A stretch of DNA of 49,089 nucleotides from a virus. The position numbers were made by a program, and so were the translations under genes. A model generated the notes under the pieces. It did not search any database. It was not told the origin of the DNA and worked only from the letters and a program-made list of their open reading frames with translations. The DNA lies in IMG/VR virus record IMGVR_UViG_3300022868_000028, positions 1 to 49,089 of that record. One strand, written 5' to 3'. The first letter of the stretch is position 1, and each line of letters begins with the position of its first letter. Shown here piece by piece: positions 6,936-14,278 of this stretch.

Positions 6936-7595
6936 ATGCTTAAAGTAGAATGTCAAAGAGCATACAATAAAGAATATCATCAAAGGAATAAAGAGCGCAT
7001 AAATGAGCGCCATAGAGAATACAATCAAGAAAATAGTGAGTCTTTAAATAAATATAAGAAGGAATACCGTCAGAAAAACAAAGAAGGTATAAGTGTATAT
7101 AACAAAAAATACAAAAGCTCAAATAGTGAATATATTAAGGAGTACGATAAAAAATACCGCCAAGAAAATAAAGAGAGTATAAATAAGAAGCGTAGAGAAT
7201 ATCGCTGTAAAAACAGAGAGTATATAAATAATAAAAATAAAGAATGGTATCACAAAAAAGGAATAAGCCAAAAATATAATCACGGATTATCATATACAAC
7301 AGAATATAAAAAATTAAGAAGTCAGAAAAGAAGGACTTTAAGTAAAAATGGTGGGGAATTAAATATTAAGACAATACAACTCGTATATGAGGACAACATA
7401 AAGAGATACGGTACATTAACATGCTATCTATGCTTAAAGCCCGTTGCATTCAAAAAAGACCATTTAGAACATAAAACCCCATTATCACGGGGTGGCACTA
7501 ATGAGTATAACAATTTGGATATTGCTTGTGCTAAGTGTAACCAAACAAAGCACAACAAAACTGAAAAGGAATATCGATTATGGCTGAAGAGATAA
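6936..7595 (+). CDS. Free-standing HNH homing endonuclease
   Basis: The C-terminal ~70 residues form an HNH nuclease: CYLC, then KDHLEHKTPLSRGGTN, then CAKCNQTKHN. The first ~110 residues are a low-complexity repeat of about 20 residues built on KEYRQKNKE, very basic and helical, presumably the DNA-binding part. It starts immediately after the terL stop with GGAGG in front and overlaps the portal start by 16 bases. It separates terL from portal, which are normally adjacent, so it looks inserted. Its AT-rich codon use also differs from the head genes on both sides. Confidence 0.85.
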   Translation: MLKVECQRAYNKEYHQRNKERINERHREYNQENSESLNKYKKEYRQKNKEGISVYNKKYKSSNSEYIKEYDKKYRQENKESINKKRREYRCKNREYINNKNKEWYHKKGISQKYNHGLSYTTEYKKLRSQKRRTLSKNGGELNIKTIQLVYEDNIKRYGTLTCYLCLKPVAFKKDHLEHKTPLSRGGTNEYNNLDIACAKCNQTKHNKTEKEYRLWLKR

Positions 7596-9694
7596 TCAAA
7601 GAAGTTAAGTTTGAGAATAACCCTAAGAGCATATCAGATAAGAAAATGCAAGAAGAAGGAATACCTGCTTATATGGAAAAGCTAGAACTATCCGAAGAAC
7701 AGAGAACTAGGCTAGTCCTAGAACTCAAAGCAGAGGTCAAGGTAATACAAGAGGAAAGAGATAGCAAGCAATTAGGTGCTAAATGGGACGCTCTAGACAA
7801 CCAATATGACGGCAAGGTCAACGAAGATGAACTCATGCAGTTCAATCTTAACCGTAATATAACTAAAGTCAAGATAGATAATATAGTAACATCATGCTCA
7901 GAGGCATTCTTTGAGACTGACCCTATATTCGCAGTAACCCCTAGGCCAGAGTTTGGCAAGGGTAACATAGAGATATGCAATAAACAGCAAGACTTCCTAG
8001 ATTATAAGGTAGATAACCTACCATTCAAGCCTGAAATGGACTTAGTATTCCACTCAGCAGCAGTAAAGGGGCTAGGCTGGCTAGAGTTATTCCACGATAT
8101 CAAGCGTGAACCACGCAAGCGTGAAGAGTATTACGAGTCTAAGATGGAAATAGCCAAAGACCCATCAGGCCAACCTATACCAAACGCAGATAATACAGGC
8201 CCTCAAATGAAGAGTAAAGGCCTTGATGAGTTCTTATCTAACTGGCCATCAGCACTAAAGGACTACCCAGGCAAATGTAAAGCACTATCAGAGGGCAAGG
8301 ATATAGAGTTTGTAGCAGTATACAAAGAGACCATATACAATGACCCAAAGCCTAAATTCCATGACATCAAGGACGTATTGGTAAGAGCAAAGACAGATGG
8401 ATATGAAGGCCTAAAGACTACAAGGCTCATAGCCGTAAGAGAGAACTTCACCTGGTGGGAACTAAAGAAGGAAGAGCAAGCTGATAAGTTCTATGATATA
8501 GATGACCTAGTCAACCTAAAGGATGGCGAGCGCCCAGAGAACCACGAAACACTAGATTACGATATCCTCAAATGCACATATTGCTTCAGAATGAACCCAG
8601 ACAATGACGAAGAGACTAAAATCATATGCTGGATGGCAGAGGAAAAGAAGATAATTATAGGCTCAACCCTGTATCCATACTATGCCGTCCCTTGTTGTTA
8701 TCTACCATTTACACTCAAACGTAAGAAAAAAGGTATATATCAACCAGGCGTAGCAGAGGATATGACAGATTCAAACATAGCAGAGAACGCTATCTTGAAC
8801 GCAACCCTAGAGACAGCATACATAACCAACACCGTAACACCTATTACTAAAGACCCAGAGGTTCAAGCGCAGTTCCTAGAGAAAAGATTCGCTCATGGTG
8901 TGCCAATAGAAGCAGACGCAGGTAGCATAGACTTCCTACAGAAGTATATGAAGCCAGCAGATATAGGCGGAATGTTAAGCCTTATGCAGTATTTAGTGCT
9001 AGGAGACGATCAGGTAAGCCGTGTGTCAAGCCTTATGAGTGGAGCAGAGAGTCCATTTGACCCTAATGCACCAGCCAGAAAGACTATGGCGCTCCTACAA
9101 CAGAGTGGTAGAGGCATCATGGACTACGTAAAGCACCTGTTGCCAACCTTTAACGAGATAGGCTACATACTACTATCAATGTATTTCCAAATGTCAAAGC
9201 AGGGCAAGGAGTATAAGCCATCACCAGAGAGGTCATCAGATGAGAATCCATTCGCTACATTAACCCGCAATGACATGGTAACTAGAACAAGCATAGAAAC
9301 TCAAGCATACGCATTTGTAGAGGATAAGGTAAATGAGAAGGTATTAGACCTAAGCCTATATCAGACCATCAGACAAGAACCTCTAATAGCAAAGAACCCA
9401 GATGCGGTATACACACTATTGAACCAGCTCGTAACAGGATGGAGTCCGAAGTGGAAGAACATAGCAAGTCGTGTGATACCTACAATGTCTGAGTTCCAAA
9501 AAATGCAAGCACAGGCAGCACTTCAGGGTGTGGCCATGTATGCTCAAGCTATGCAAAAAGAGGAACAGACTACAGGTGTAGACGCTCCAATAGACCCAGA
9601 GAAACTAATGGCAGTTGTTGGAGATTTAAGGGCGCAAACCGTGAGCGCAATAGATCCTAAAATACAAAAGGAGAACGAGAAAAATGCTCAATAA
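7580..9694 (+). CDS. Portal protein
   Basis: This 704-residue protein lies between the terminase and scaffold genes, the place of the portal. Length and content fit podovirus-type portals: an acidic N-terminal helical region, a conserved middle with PYYAVPCCYLPF and GIYQPGVAEDMTDSN, a LLQQSGRGIMDYVKHLLP helix region, and a Gln/Ala-rich helical C-terminus like a barrel. The dodecameric portal forms the DNA channel at one vertex, docks TerL during packaging and then the tail adaptor. The start at 7580 overlaps the HNH gene. The call rests on size, position and general resemblance. Confidence 0.75.
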   Translation: MAEEIIKEVKFENNPKSISDKKMQEEGIPAYMEKLELSEEQRTRLVLELKAEVKVIQEERDSKQLGAKWDALDNQYDGKVNEDELMQFNLNRNITKVKIDNIVTSCSEAFFETDPIFAVTPRPEFGKGNIEICNKQQDFLDYKVDNLPFKPEMDLVFHSAAVKGLGWLELFHDIKREPRKREEYYESKMEIAKDPSGQPIPNADNTGPQMKSKGLDEFLSNWPSALKDYPGKCKALSEGKDIEFVAVYKETIYNDPKPKFHDIKDVLVRAKTDGYEGLKTTRLIAVRENFTWWELKKEEQADKFYDIDDLVNLKDGERPENHETLDYDILKCTYCFRMNPDNDEETKIICWMAEEKKIIIGSTLYPYYAVPCCYLPFTLKRKKKGIYQPGVAEDMTDSNIAENAILNATLETAYITNTVTPITKDPEVQAQFLEKRFAHGVPIEADAGSIDFLQKYMKPADIGGMLSLMQYLVLGDDQVSRVSSLMSGAESPFDPNAPARKTMALLQQSGRGIMDYVKHLLPTFNEIGYILLSMYFQMSKQGKEYKPSPERSSDENPFATLTRNDMVTRTSIETQAYAFVEDKVNEKVLDLSLYQTIRQEPLIAKNPDAVYTLLNQLVTGWSPKWKNIASRVIPTMSEFQKMQAQAALQGVAMYAQAMQKEEQTTGVDAPIDPEKLMAVVGDLRAQTVSAIDPKIQKENEKNAQ

Positions 9695-9989
9695 GAATCC
9701 ATATATGCAGCCTACTAAGCAACAGATAGCCCAGGCAGAGCAGGTAAAGAAGGACTTAGCCATAAAGAAAGAAAGCCTTATTCAACTAGCCAAGACATGT
9801 ATGGATGACCCTAAGTTTAAGCAAATGAAAGAGGAACTAGAGACATTCAAAATAAGCGTATTCAAACAACTAAGCGAGCCTATGTACCCAAATCCTACAG
9901 AGGACGCTTATTACCTTAGAAGCTGTATAAACACTATGCTGGTATTGGATGGAATACTAACCAAAACAGCTAAAAATGCGAAGGAGTAA
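9684..9989 (+). CDS. Small helical protein following portal (101 aa)
   Basis: An all-helical, Lys/Gln-rich protein with two Cys residues, beginning 11 bases inside the portal gene and preceded by GGAGAACGAG. Small proteins in this position in podovirus-like genomes are often head-completion or assembly factors, but I see no specific motif. Co-expressed with portal and the tiny genes that follow. Confidence 0.55.
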   Translation: MLNKNPYMQPTKQQIAQAEQVKKDLAIKKESLIQLAKTCMDDPKFKQMKEELETFKISVFKQLSEPMYPNPTEDAYYLRSCINTMLVLDGILTKTAKNAKE

Positions 9990-9991
9990 TC

Positions 9992-10087
9992 ATGGCTAGA
10001 GGAAGAGGCAGTTGTGGCGGTAAGAGACGCAGAGATGGTTCAGGCATGGGTAAAGGTCAACCAGCAAGCAGAAGAAGGAAGAAATAA
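9992..10087 (+). CDS. Very small Gly/Arg-rich basic protein (31 aa)
   Basis: A complete short frame with AAGGAG 6 bases before the ATG. The product begins MARGRGSCGGKRRRDGSG and ends RRRKK, so over a third of it is Arg/Lys. Its stop overlaps the next start (TAATG), which supports real translation. Such basic peptides may bind nucleic acid or the inside of the head; the role is unknown. Confidence 0.55.
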   Translation: MARGRGSCGGKRRRDGSGMGKGQPASRRRKK

Positions 10088-10200
10088 TGGCTAAAAAAGA
10101 CAAGCCAAAACCTAAAAAGGAAAGCAAAGAGACTCCACCAGAACAGAAGACTGAGCCAGGTTCAGGATATGGTGGCAGACAAAACTCGGAGATGCAATAA
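10087..10200 (+). CDS. Very small Lys/Pro-rich protein (37 aa)
   Basis: A short frame coupled at both ends by one-base overlaps (TAATG at 10085-10089 and 10198-10202). The sequence is disordered: MAKKDKPKPKKESKETPP, then a Gly/Ser-rich end. The conserved coupling argues that it is translated. No function can be assigned. Confidence 0.5.
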   Translation: MAKKDKPKPKKESKETPPEQKTEPGSGYGGRQNSEMQ

Positions 10201-10646
10201 TGAAAAGCGATAAGGATAAAAAGCCACAGAAGCCATTAAGCATAGAGCAGGCAGGTAACTTCCTAAAGGAAAAAGACAAGACTATGCGGGCAGATGCTAA
10301 GAAGGAAGCAGCTAAGAACCCTATCTCTATAGCACCACCAAAGGATAGGTCAGCATTCTTAATGTATGGCATATCGCTGTTAACCAGCATATCAGAGACA
10401 ACTAAGAATAAATGGTGTGCCGTAGCAGGCAAGCAGCCATCTATGTATACCACCAAAGAGGCATTAAAGAACTTACGCGCGATATTGATATTAAGGATAA
10501 ACGGTTACAGCATAAAGGAGATATCGCACCACCTGAAAGTAACCGAGAATATAATCCTAAAGAGTGAAGCCCTAGCAATACAGACCATAAGAGATGCTAT
10601 TAGTAGAGTTAAGGCAACCAAAGTCCCTATAATCGGAGGGAAATAA
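10200..10646 (+). CDS. Helix-turn-helix protein in the head operon (148 aa)
   Basis: The basic, disordered N-terminal third is followed by a helical domain with LRINGYSIKEISHHLKVTEN then a further helix. This matches the shape of a LuxR/sigma region 4-like helix-turn-helix (GYSIKEIS as turn and first helix). It could be a DNA-binding regulator or a structural protein using the fold. Its place between portal and scaffold is unusual for a transcription factor. Both ends are coupled to the neighbours by one-base overlaps. Confidence 0.6.
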   Translation: MKSDKDKKPQKPLSIEQAGNFLKEKDKTMRADAKKEAAKNPISIAPPKDRSAFLMYGISLLTSISETTKNKWCAVAGKQPSMYTTKEALKNLRAILILRINGYSIKEISHHLKVTENIILKSEALAIQTIRDAISRVKATKVPIIGGK

Positions 10647-10909
10647 TGGGTAAAACGCTGCAGTTTCGTTGCCCGTTGTGTAATAGACTCTTGATTAAGT
10701 GGGAGATAGGCACAACTAAATGTATATACGATGTAACAAATCTAACTAAAGAGGGTAGAACCAGATGCACCAAATGTAATTCACTGTTGATATTTAAAGG
10801 TAATCAGTTTGTAGCAGACGTAGAAACACAGGCAGCACCTCTGAACAACTCAGAGCCTGCTAACCATATAAGCGATACCCACTTAGGTGGCCCGCAAAAG
10901 GAGGAGTAA
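10646..10909 (+). CDS. Com-like zinc-ribbon protein (87 aa)
   Basis: CPLCNRLL near the N-terminus and CTKCNSLL about 30 residues later form a four-Cys zinc ribbon, followed by a disordered tail. This resembles the Com family of phage Mu, small zinc proteins that bind mRNA and control translation. The place just before the scaffold and capsid genes would suit a translational role, but that is inference. The start overlaps the previous stop. Confidence 0.6.
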   Translation: MGKTLQFRCPLCNRLLIKWEIGTTKCIYDVTNLTKEGRTRCTKCNSLLIFKGNQFVADVETQAAPLNNSEPANHISDTHLGGPQKEE

Positions 10910-10910
10910 C

Positions 10911-12221
10911 ATGGGTGATATAAAGATCGATCAGGCAACTCTAGAAGCACAGGAAGGTAACTTAACTGACGAACAGAATCAGGCTATAGCTCTTGAGGCA
11001 CTTGCAGAATCAGAAGGCAAGAAACCCGAAGAAGAGAAAAAGCCAGAGGAAGAAAAATCGCCAGAAGAGAAAGCTCCTGAAGAAGAAAAGAAGCCTGATA
11101 AGGATAAAGAGGAATCAAAGGAAGTCGCACCTAAGAAGGAAACCGACATAACCGATGAGGACTTATTATCCACAGAGGATGACAAACTTTCTGATGACCA
11201 AAAGACTAAGAAAGTTGAACTCGTCAAGAATATAGAGGCAGAAAAGGTCAAGATCAAGACAGAAGAAGATGATCTATTAGCCAAGAAAGACGAGGAGTTA
11301 AGTGATGAGGATAAGACTAAGAAGGCAGAGATAGTCAAGACCAGAGAAGAAGCCGACACGCAATCAGCCGAAGCAGAGGTTAAGGCCTACGCAGAGGAAC
11401 ACAAGGTAACTGAAGACGAAGCTCGCACAGACCTAGAGAGCATGGCCAAAATTCAAGAGAAGTATAAAGACGACCCGAAGCAGCTTGCAAAAGCTAACCT
11501 TCACCTACAGCGTCTAATCTCTAAGAATCAGGAAGAATCAAAGGCTCAAGAGGAAGCGAAACCTATCAGAGAAGTTACCGTTCAAGCAGTAGAGCAATTT
11601 ATGCGAGATGGTGAGATTGTGATAGATGGCAAAAAGAAATCTATGGACGAAACTGTTGATGCTTATAGAGAGGCTTATCCTAAGATAACCGAAGACCTTG
11701 ATGATGACAAAGTTCTCACGCTTGCAGCTAAAGACTTCAAGCAAGCTATAGATAAACAGAATCTATCAGCTAGAAGTGAACTTAAAGATCAGGCAAGGGT
11801 AAAGCGGGACACACTATATGACTCAATCCCTGAAGCGGATAAAGCACTTATCCCAGAGATTAAACCACTCATAGAGAAACTCACAGATTCACAGATAGTA
11901 AGTAATAACTTCAATGTAGACACCTACGTCAAGTTTGTCAAAGGTGGCAAATATGACGATGATGTAAATAAGGTGAAAGCAGAGAAGAAGGAGTTCGGAG
12001 CAAAGGAATATAAGCGTGGACTCCAAGAAGCAAAGATACTGAATGGTAGTAGGCCACCTGAAGGCAAAGCACCAGCAGGCAAGGGTGCTAAGTCTCTGAC
12101 AGATGCCGAAAAGAAGAGGGCAGAAGAAATGTTTGATGGCCCAGGCATAACTCAACAGATGGCTCACGATTCATATAGAGATATTCTAAAAGACGAAGAG
12201 AATAACAACAAGGAGAAATAA
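10911..12221 (+). CDS. Head scaffolding protein candidate
   Basis: A 436-residue, highly charged protein. Residues ~35-75 are Glu/Lys/Pro-rich repeats around KKPEEEK; then come long acidic helices with two similar segments (KLSDDQKTKKVELVK and ELSDEDKTKKAEIVK), and a more ordered C-terminal half ending in basic helices. Scaffolds are usually acidic, coiled-coil proteins with a basic C-terminal capsid-binding helix, encoded between portal and major capsid protein, as here. ATG 10911 follows GGAGGAGTAAC; a GTG at 10887 would put eight residues of ribosome-binding-site sequence in the protein. No protease domain is visible. Confidence 0.65.
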   Translation: MGDIKIDQATLEAQEGNLTDEQNQAIALEALAESEGKKPEEEKKPEEEKSPEEKAPEEEKKPDKDKEESKEVAPKKETDITDEDLLSTEDDKLSDDQKTKKVELVKNIEAEKVKIKTEEDDLLAKKDEELSDEDKTKKAEIVKTREEADTQSAEAEVKAYAEEHKVTEDEARTDLESMAKIQEKYKDDPKQLAKANLHLQRLISKNQEESKAQEEAKPIREVTVQAVEQFMRDGEIVIDGKKKSMDETVDAYREAYPKITEDLDDDKVLTLAAKDFKQAIDKQNLSARSELKDQARVKRDTLYDSIPEADKALIPEIKPLIEKLTDSQIVSNNFNVDTYVKFVKGGKYDDDVNKVKAEKKEFGAKEYKRGLQEAKILNGSRPPEGKAPAGKGAKSLTDAEKKRAEEMFDGPGITQQMAHDSYRDILKDEENNNKEK

Positions 12222-12222
12222 A

Positions 12223-12687
12223 ATGGATGTAGGAAAACAGTTAAAATACGGGCAGATATCTGGTGGTAATATAGGATACGACCACATCCTAACTGCTGCA
12301 CAGACAATCTTAGCCGCAAGTGGTAAGTTCGTAGCAAGAGCAGGTGATGGTACTGATACAGTAACATTAGCTGATGATGGCTCTACAGAGCTTCTAGGTC
12401 ACCTAGAATGTGAAGCTATTGCTACTACAGATGGTGATGAAGTACGCAAGATAGTATGTGATCCAACAGCAGTATATCGTATCCCTATTGATTCAGGTAC
12501 ATACACACACCTGATGAAGGGTAAAGACTGCGATATAGCAATATCAAACAATGTTCAAGGCGCACAGCTAGACGCATCAGTAGAGAGAACACTAAGAATA
12601 GTTAACGGAGATTTAGTTAATAATGAATGGGTAGATGTCATGGTTCTTTATCAGAATATGACAACTATAGGTTGTGACGTAACATAA
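12223..12687 (+). CDS. Head decoration protein candidate (154 aa)
   Basis: A beta-rich, acidic small protein located directly upstream of the major capsid gene, the usual place of head-stabilising or decoration proteins. The N-terminal half (TILAASGKFVARAG, then TVTLADDGSTELLGHLE) has the alternating pattern of a beta-barrel like that of lambda gpD-type proteins. It follows the scaffold stop by one base and has AAGGAG upstream. Support is from position and composition. Confidence 0.5.
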   Translation: MDVGKQLKYGQISGGNIGYDHILTAAQTILAASGKFVARAGDGTDTVTLADDGSTELLGHLECEAIATTDGDEVRKIVCDPTAVYRIPIDSGTYTHLMKGKDCDIAISNNVQGAQLDASVERTLRIVNGDLVNNEWVDVMVLYQNMTTIGCDVT

Positions 12688-12734
12688 TAGAGTATGGAAC
12701 ATAGAAAAAGTAAATTAACGCAATTAGCACAAAC

Positions 12735-12776
12735 AAAGGAGTACAAAGGAAATATAAGCCTTTGTAAAATTTAATC
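12735..12776 (+). promoter_or_regulatory. Hairpin between Shine-Dalgarno and major capsid start
   Basis: AAAGGAG at 12735-12741 is the only good ribosome binding site outside the stem upstream of the capsid ATG, but it lies 35 bases away. The gap holds a hairpin: ACAAAGG (12743-12749) with CCTTTGT (12759-12765). Folding would remove 23 bases and leave a spacing of 12. An in-frame TAA at 12765-12767 rules out an earlier start. Similar hairpin-bridged starts are known from T4 genes 38 and 25. Confidence 0.5.
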
Positions 12777-13760
12777 ATGGCTGGAATACGCGCAGATCAG
12801 ACAGCTCTATACCTTAAAGATATGTACAAGGCAGAGCGTGAAGGTTATAAGGAAGTAGATACCGTTTATAATAAGGTATTGAAGGTTGTAAACAGCGTAA
12901 GCGGTGCTGGTGATAAGATTACGCAGGTACTAGGCGCTGGCAAATTAACTAGGCATACCAAAGAGGGCCAAGAGATTGTGTTCAAGAGTCCTGTAATTGG
13001 TTGGGAGTTCCTAGTAAAGTATCACACTCTAAGTGATGGTATTGCTCTATCAAAGGAAGCCGTAGAAGATACAGTAAAGCTCGGTAACCTATTGAAAGAC
13101 CTTGCCAATAGTTGGGGTAAGCAGGTAAGAATTGCTAAAGAAGAAATGGGTTCAAGACCTTTTAACGAAGGTGGAAACCTATTAGGTGATTACATATTCA
13201 ATGGTACTCACACAGGTAACTCAGACTCATCAGGTGATATGCCTTATGACTCTGAACCAATGTTCAACTTGTCAACAAACACCAGAAGTTCTAAGGGTGG
13301 CGGAACATACTACAACTCTGTAGCAGCTCTAACAGTAACACCAGATAACTTCGCAACTATATATAATCTACACACCACGACTAACAACAGAGATGAAAGA
13401 GATAATATAGTCCAGAATCCAGCAGATACATTGTTGGTAAGACCAGGTGCAGATAGATTTGCAGCAGATAGAATCGTTGATACTGGAAGAGGCTTACCAA
13501 GTAGCCAGTTAAACGATATCAACCCATACTATAAGCTCGTATCAGTTATAGATTGGGACTACCTAGAATCAGGTGAAGCAGCATTCTTCGTAGGTAAGAA
13601 ACAGTCAAACGACTGGCAGTTCAGAGAGAGACAGAACTCAGAAATAAGGTTCTTCAGGGATGAAACTAACCTTGGATATAAGACTTCTATCAATATCCGA
13701 CAGGGTATCCTTATAAAGAACTTCAGAACATGGACAAGAGGCGGCGGTTCATCTGCCTAA
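12777..13760 (+). CDS. Major capsid protein
   Basis: A 327-residue protein downstream of scaffold and decoration candidates. The C-terminal region has a pattern familiar from tailed-phage capsid proteins: AFFVGKKQSNDWQFRER, then RFFRDETNLGYKTSINIRQG, then a terminal strand FRTWTRGGG. The middle (GNLLKDLANSWGKQVRIAKE) fits the long spine helix of the HK97 fold. It would form the icosahedral shell. No N-terminal delta domain is evident, consistent with a separate scaffold. Translation start context is unusual (hairpin upstream). Confidence 0.8.
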   Translation: MAGIRADQTALYLKDMYKAEREGYKEVDTVYNKVLKVVNSVSGAGDKITQVLGAGKLTRHTKEGQEIVFKSPVIGWEFLVKYHTLSDGIALSKEAVEDTVKLGNLLKDLANSWGKQVRIAKEEMGSRPFNEGGNLLGDYIFNGTHTGNSDSSGDMPYDSEPMFNLSTNTRSSKGGGTYYNSVAALTVTPDNFATIYNLHTTTNNRDERDNIVQNPADTLLVRPGADRFAADRIVDTGRGLPSSQLNDINPYYKLVSVIDWDYLESGEAAFFVGKKQSNDWQFRERQNSEIRFFRDETNLGYKTSINIRQGILIKNFRTWTRGGGSSA

Positions 13761-13771
13761 AAGGATAAATA

Positions 13772-14056
13772 ATGAGTTTTCCTGAAATTAGATATGGTAT
13801 ATGTCAACTATGCGGAGCAAAGGGATCACCACAGACAGATGATCTAACTGATGCCGATGCTGTTGCTAGGACTACTGAGGGTGCTGATGGATATGACTCA
13901 GGTAATGGCGTAATACTAAAGATGTACAAAGGAAGGCTCGCTTGTGAAACCTGTATCAACGAAGGAAAAGCTGACATAGAATCTAGACAAGATGCAAAGA
14001 AACACGCAGGCAAGGATAGATTCTTAGATAAAGCAGGATTCACTAACGAAGTATAG
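13772..14056 (+). CDS. Small protein with two CxxC pairs (94 aa)
   Basis: CQLCGAKG near the N-terminus and CETCINEG about 50 residues later form a likely four-Cys zinc site around a short insert. The rest is acidic, then a Lys-rich helix. It directly follows the capsid gene and may be a minor head or completion protein. No specific family recognised. Confidence 0.55.
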   Translation: MSFPEIRYGICQLCGAKGSPQTDDLTDADAVARTTEGADGYDSGNGVILKMYKGRLACETCINEGKADIESRQDAKKHAGKDRFLDKAGFTNEV

Positions 14057-14067
14057 GAGATAATAAC

Positions 14068-14265
14068 ATGGCTAAAAAGAAAGTAATTAAGAAGGCAGAC
14101 CCTGTAGTAGAGCCTAAAGCAGAACCAGTAGTAGCAAAAGAAACAGCTACAGTTGCTAAAAAGGCGGGTTGGATAAAGGCCACAGTGAAAGAAGTATTAA
14201 GGTATCAGGCTGAAGGCAGGCTATATGGCCACAATCCAAAAACAGGCGAAGCGTTAGTAAAATAA
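14068..14265 (+). CDS. Small Lys/Ala/Pro-rich protein (65 aa)
   Basis: The first 35 residues are a Lys/Ala/Pro/Glu/Val low-complexity stretch; the rest (WIKATVKEVLRYQAEGRLYG, then GHNPKTGEALVK) looks like a small folded end, a pattern frequent in short phage head-region proteins. GGAGATAATAAC precedes the start. Function unknown. Confidence 0.5.
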   Translation: MAKKKVIKKADPVVEPKAEPVVAKETATVAKKAGWIKATVKEVLRYQAEGRLYGHNPKTGEALVK

Positions 14266-14278
14266 CAAGGAGGATAAG

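Noticed and set aside
12694-12774. A 26-residue ORF upstream of the capsid gene
   Set aside because: No good ribosome site, and it is crossed by the hairpin that better explains this gap.
4025-13760. Integrase, excisionase or CI repressor to mark a prophage
   Set aside because: None is recognisable anywhere in the window; the only clear repressor-type protein is the small ribbon-helix-helix protein at 40458.
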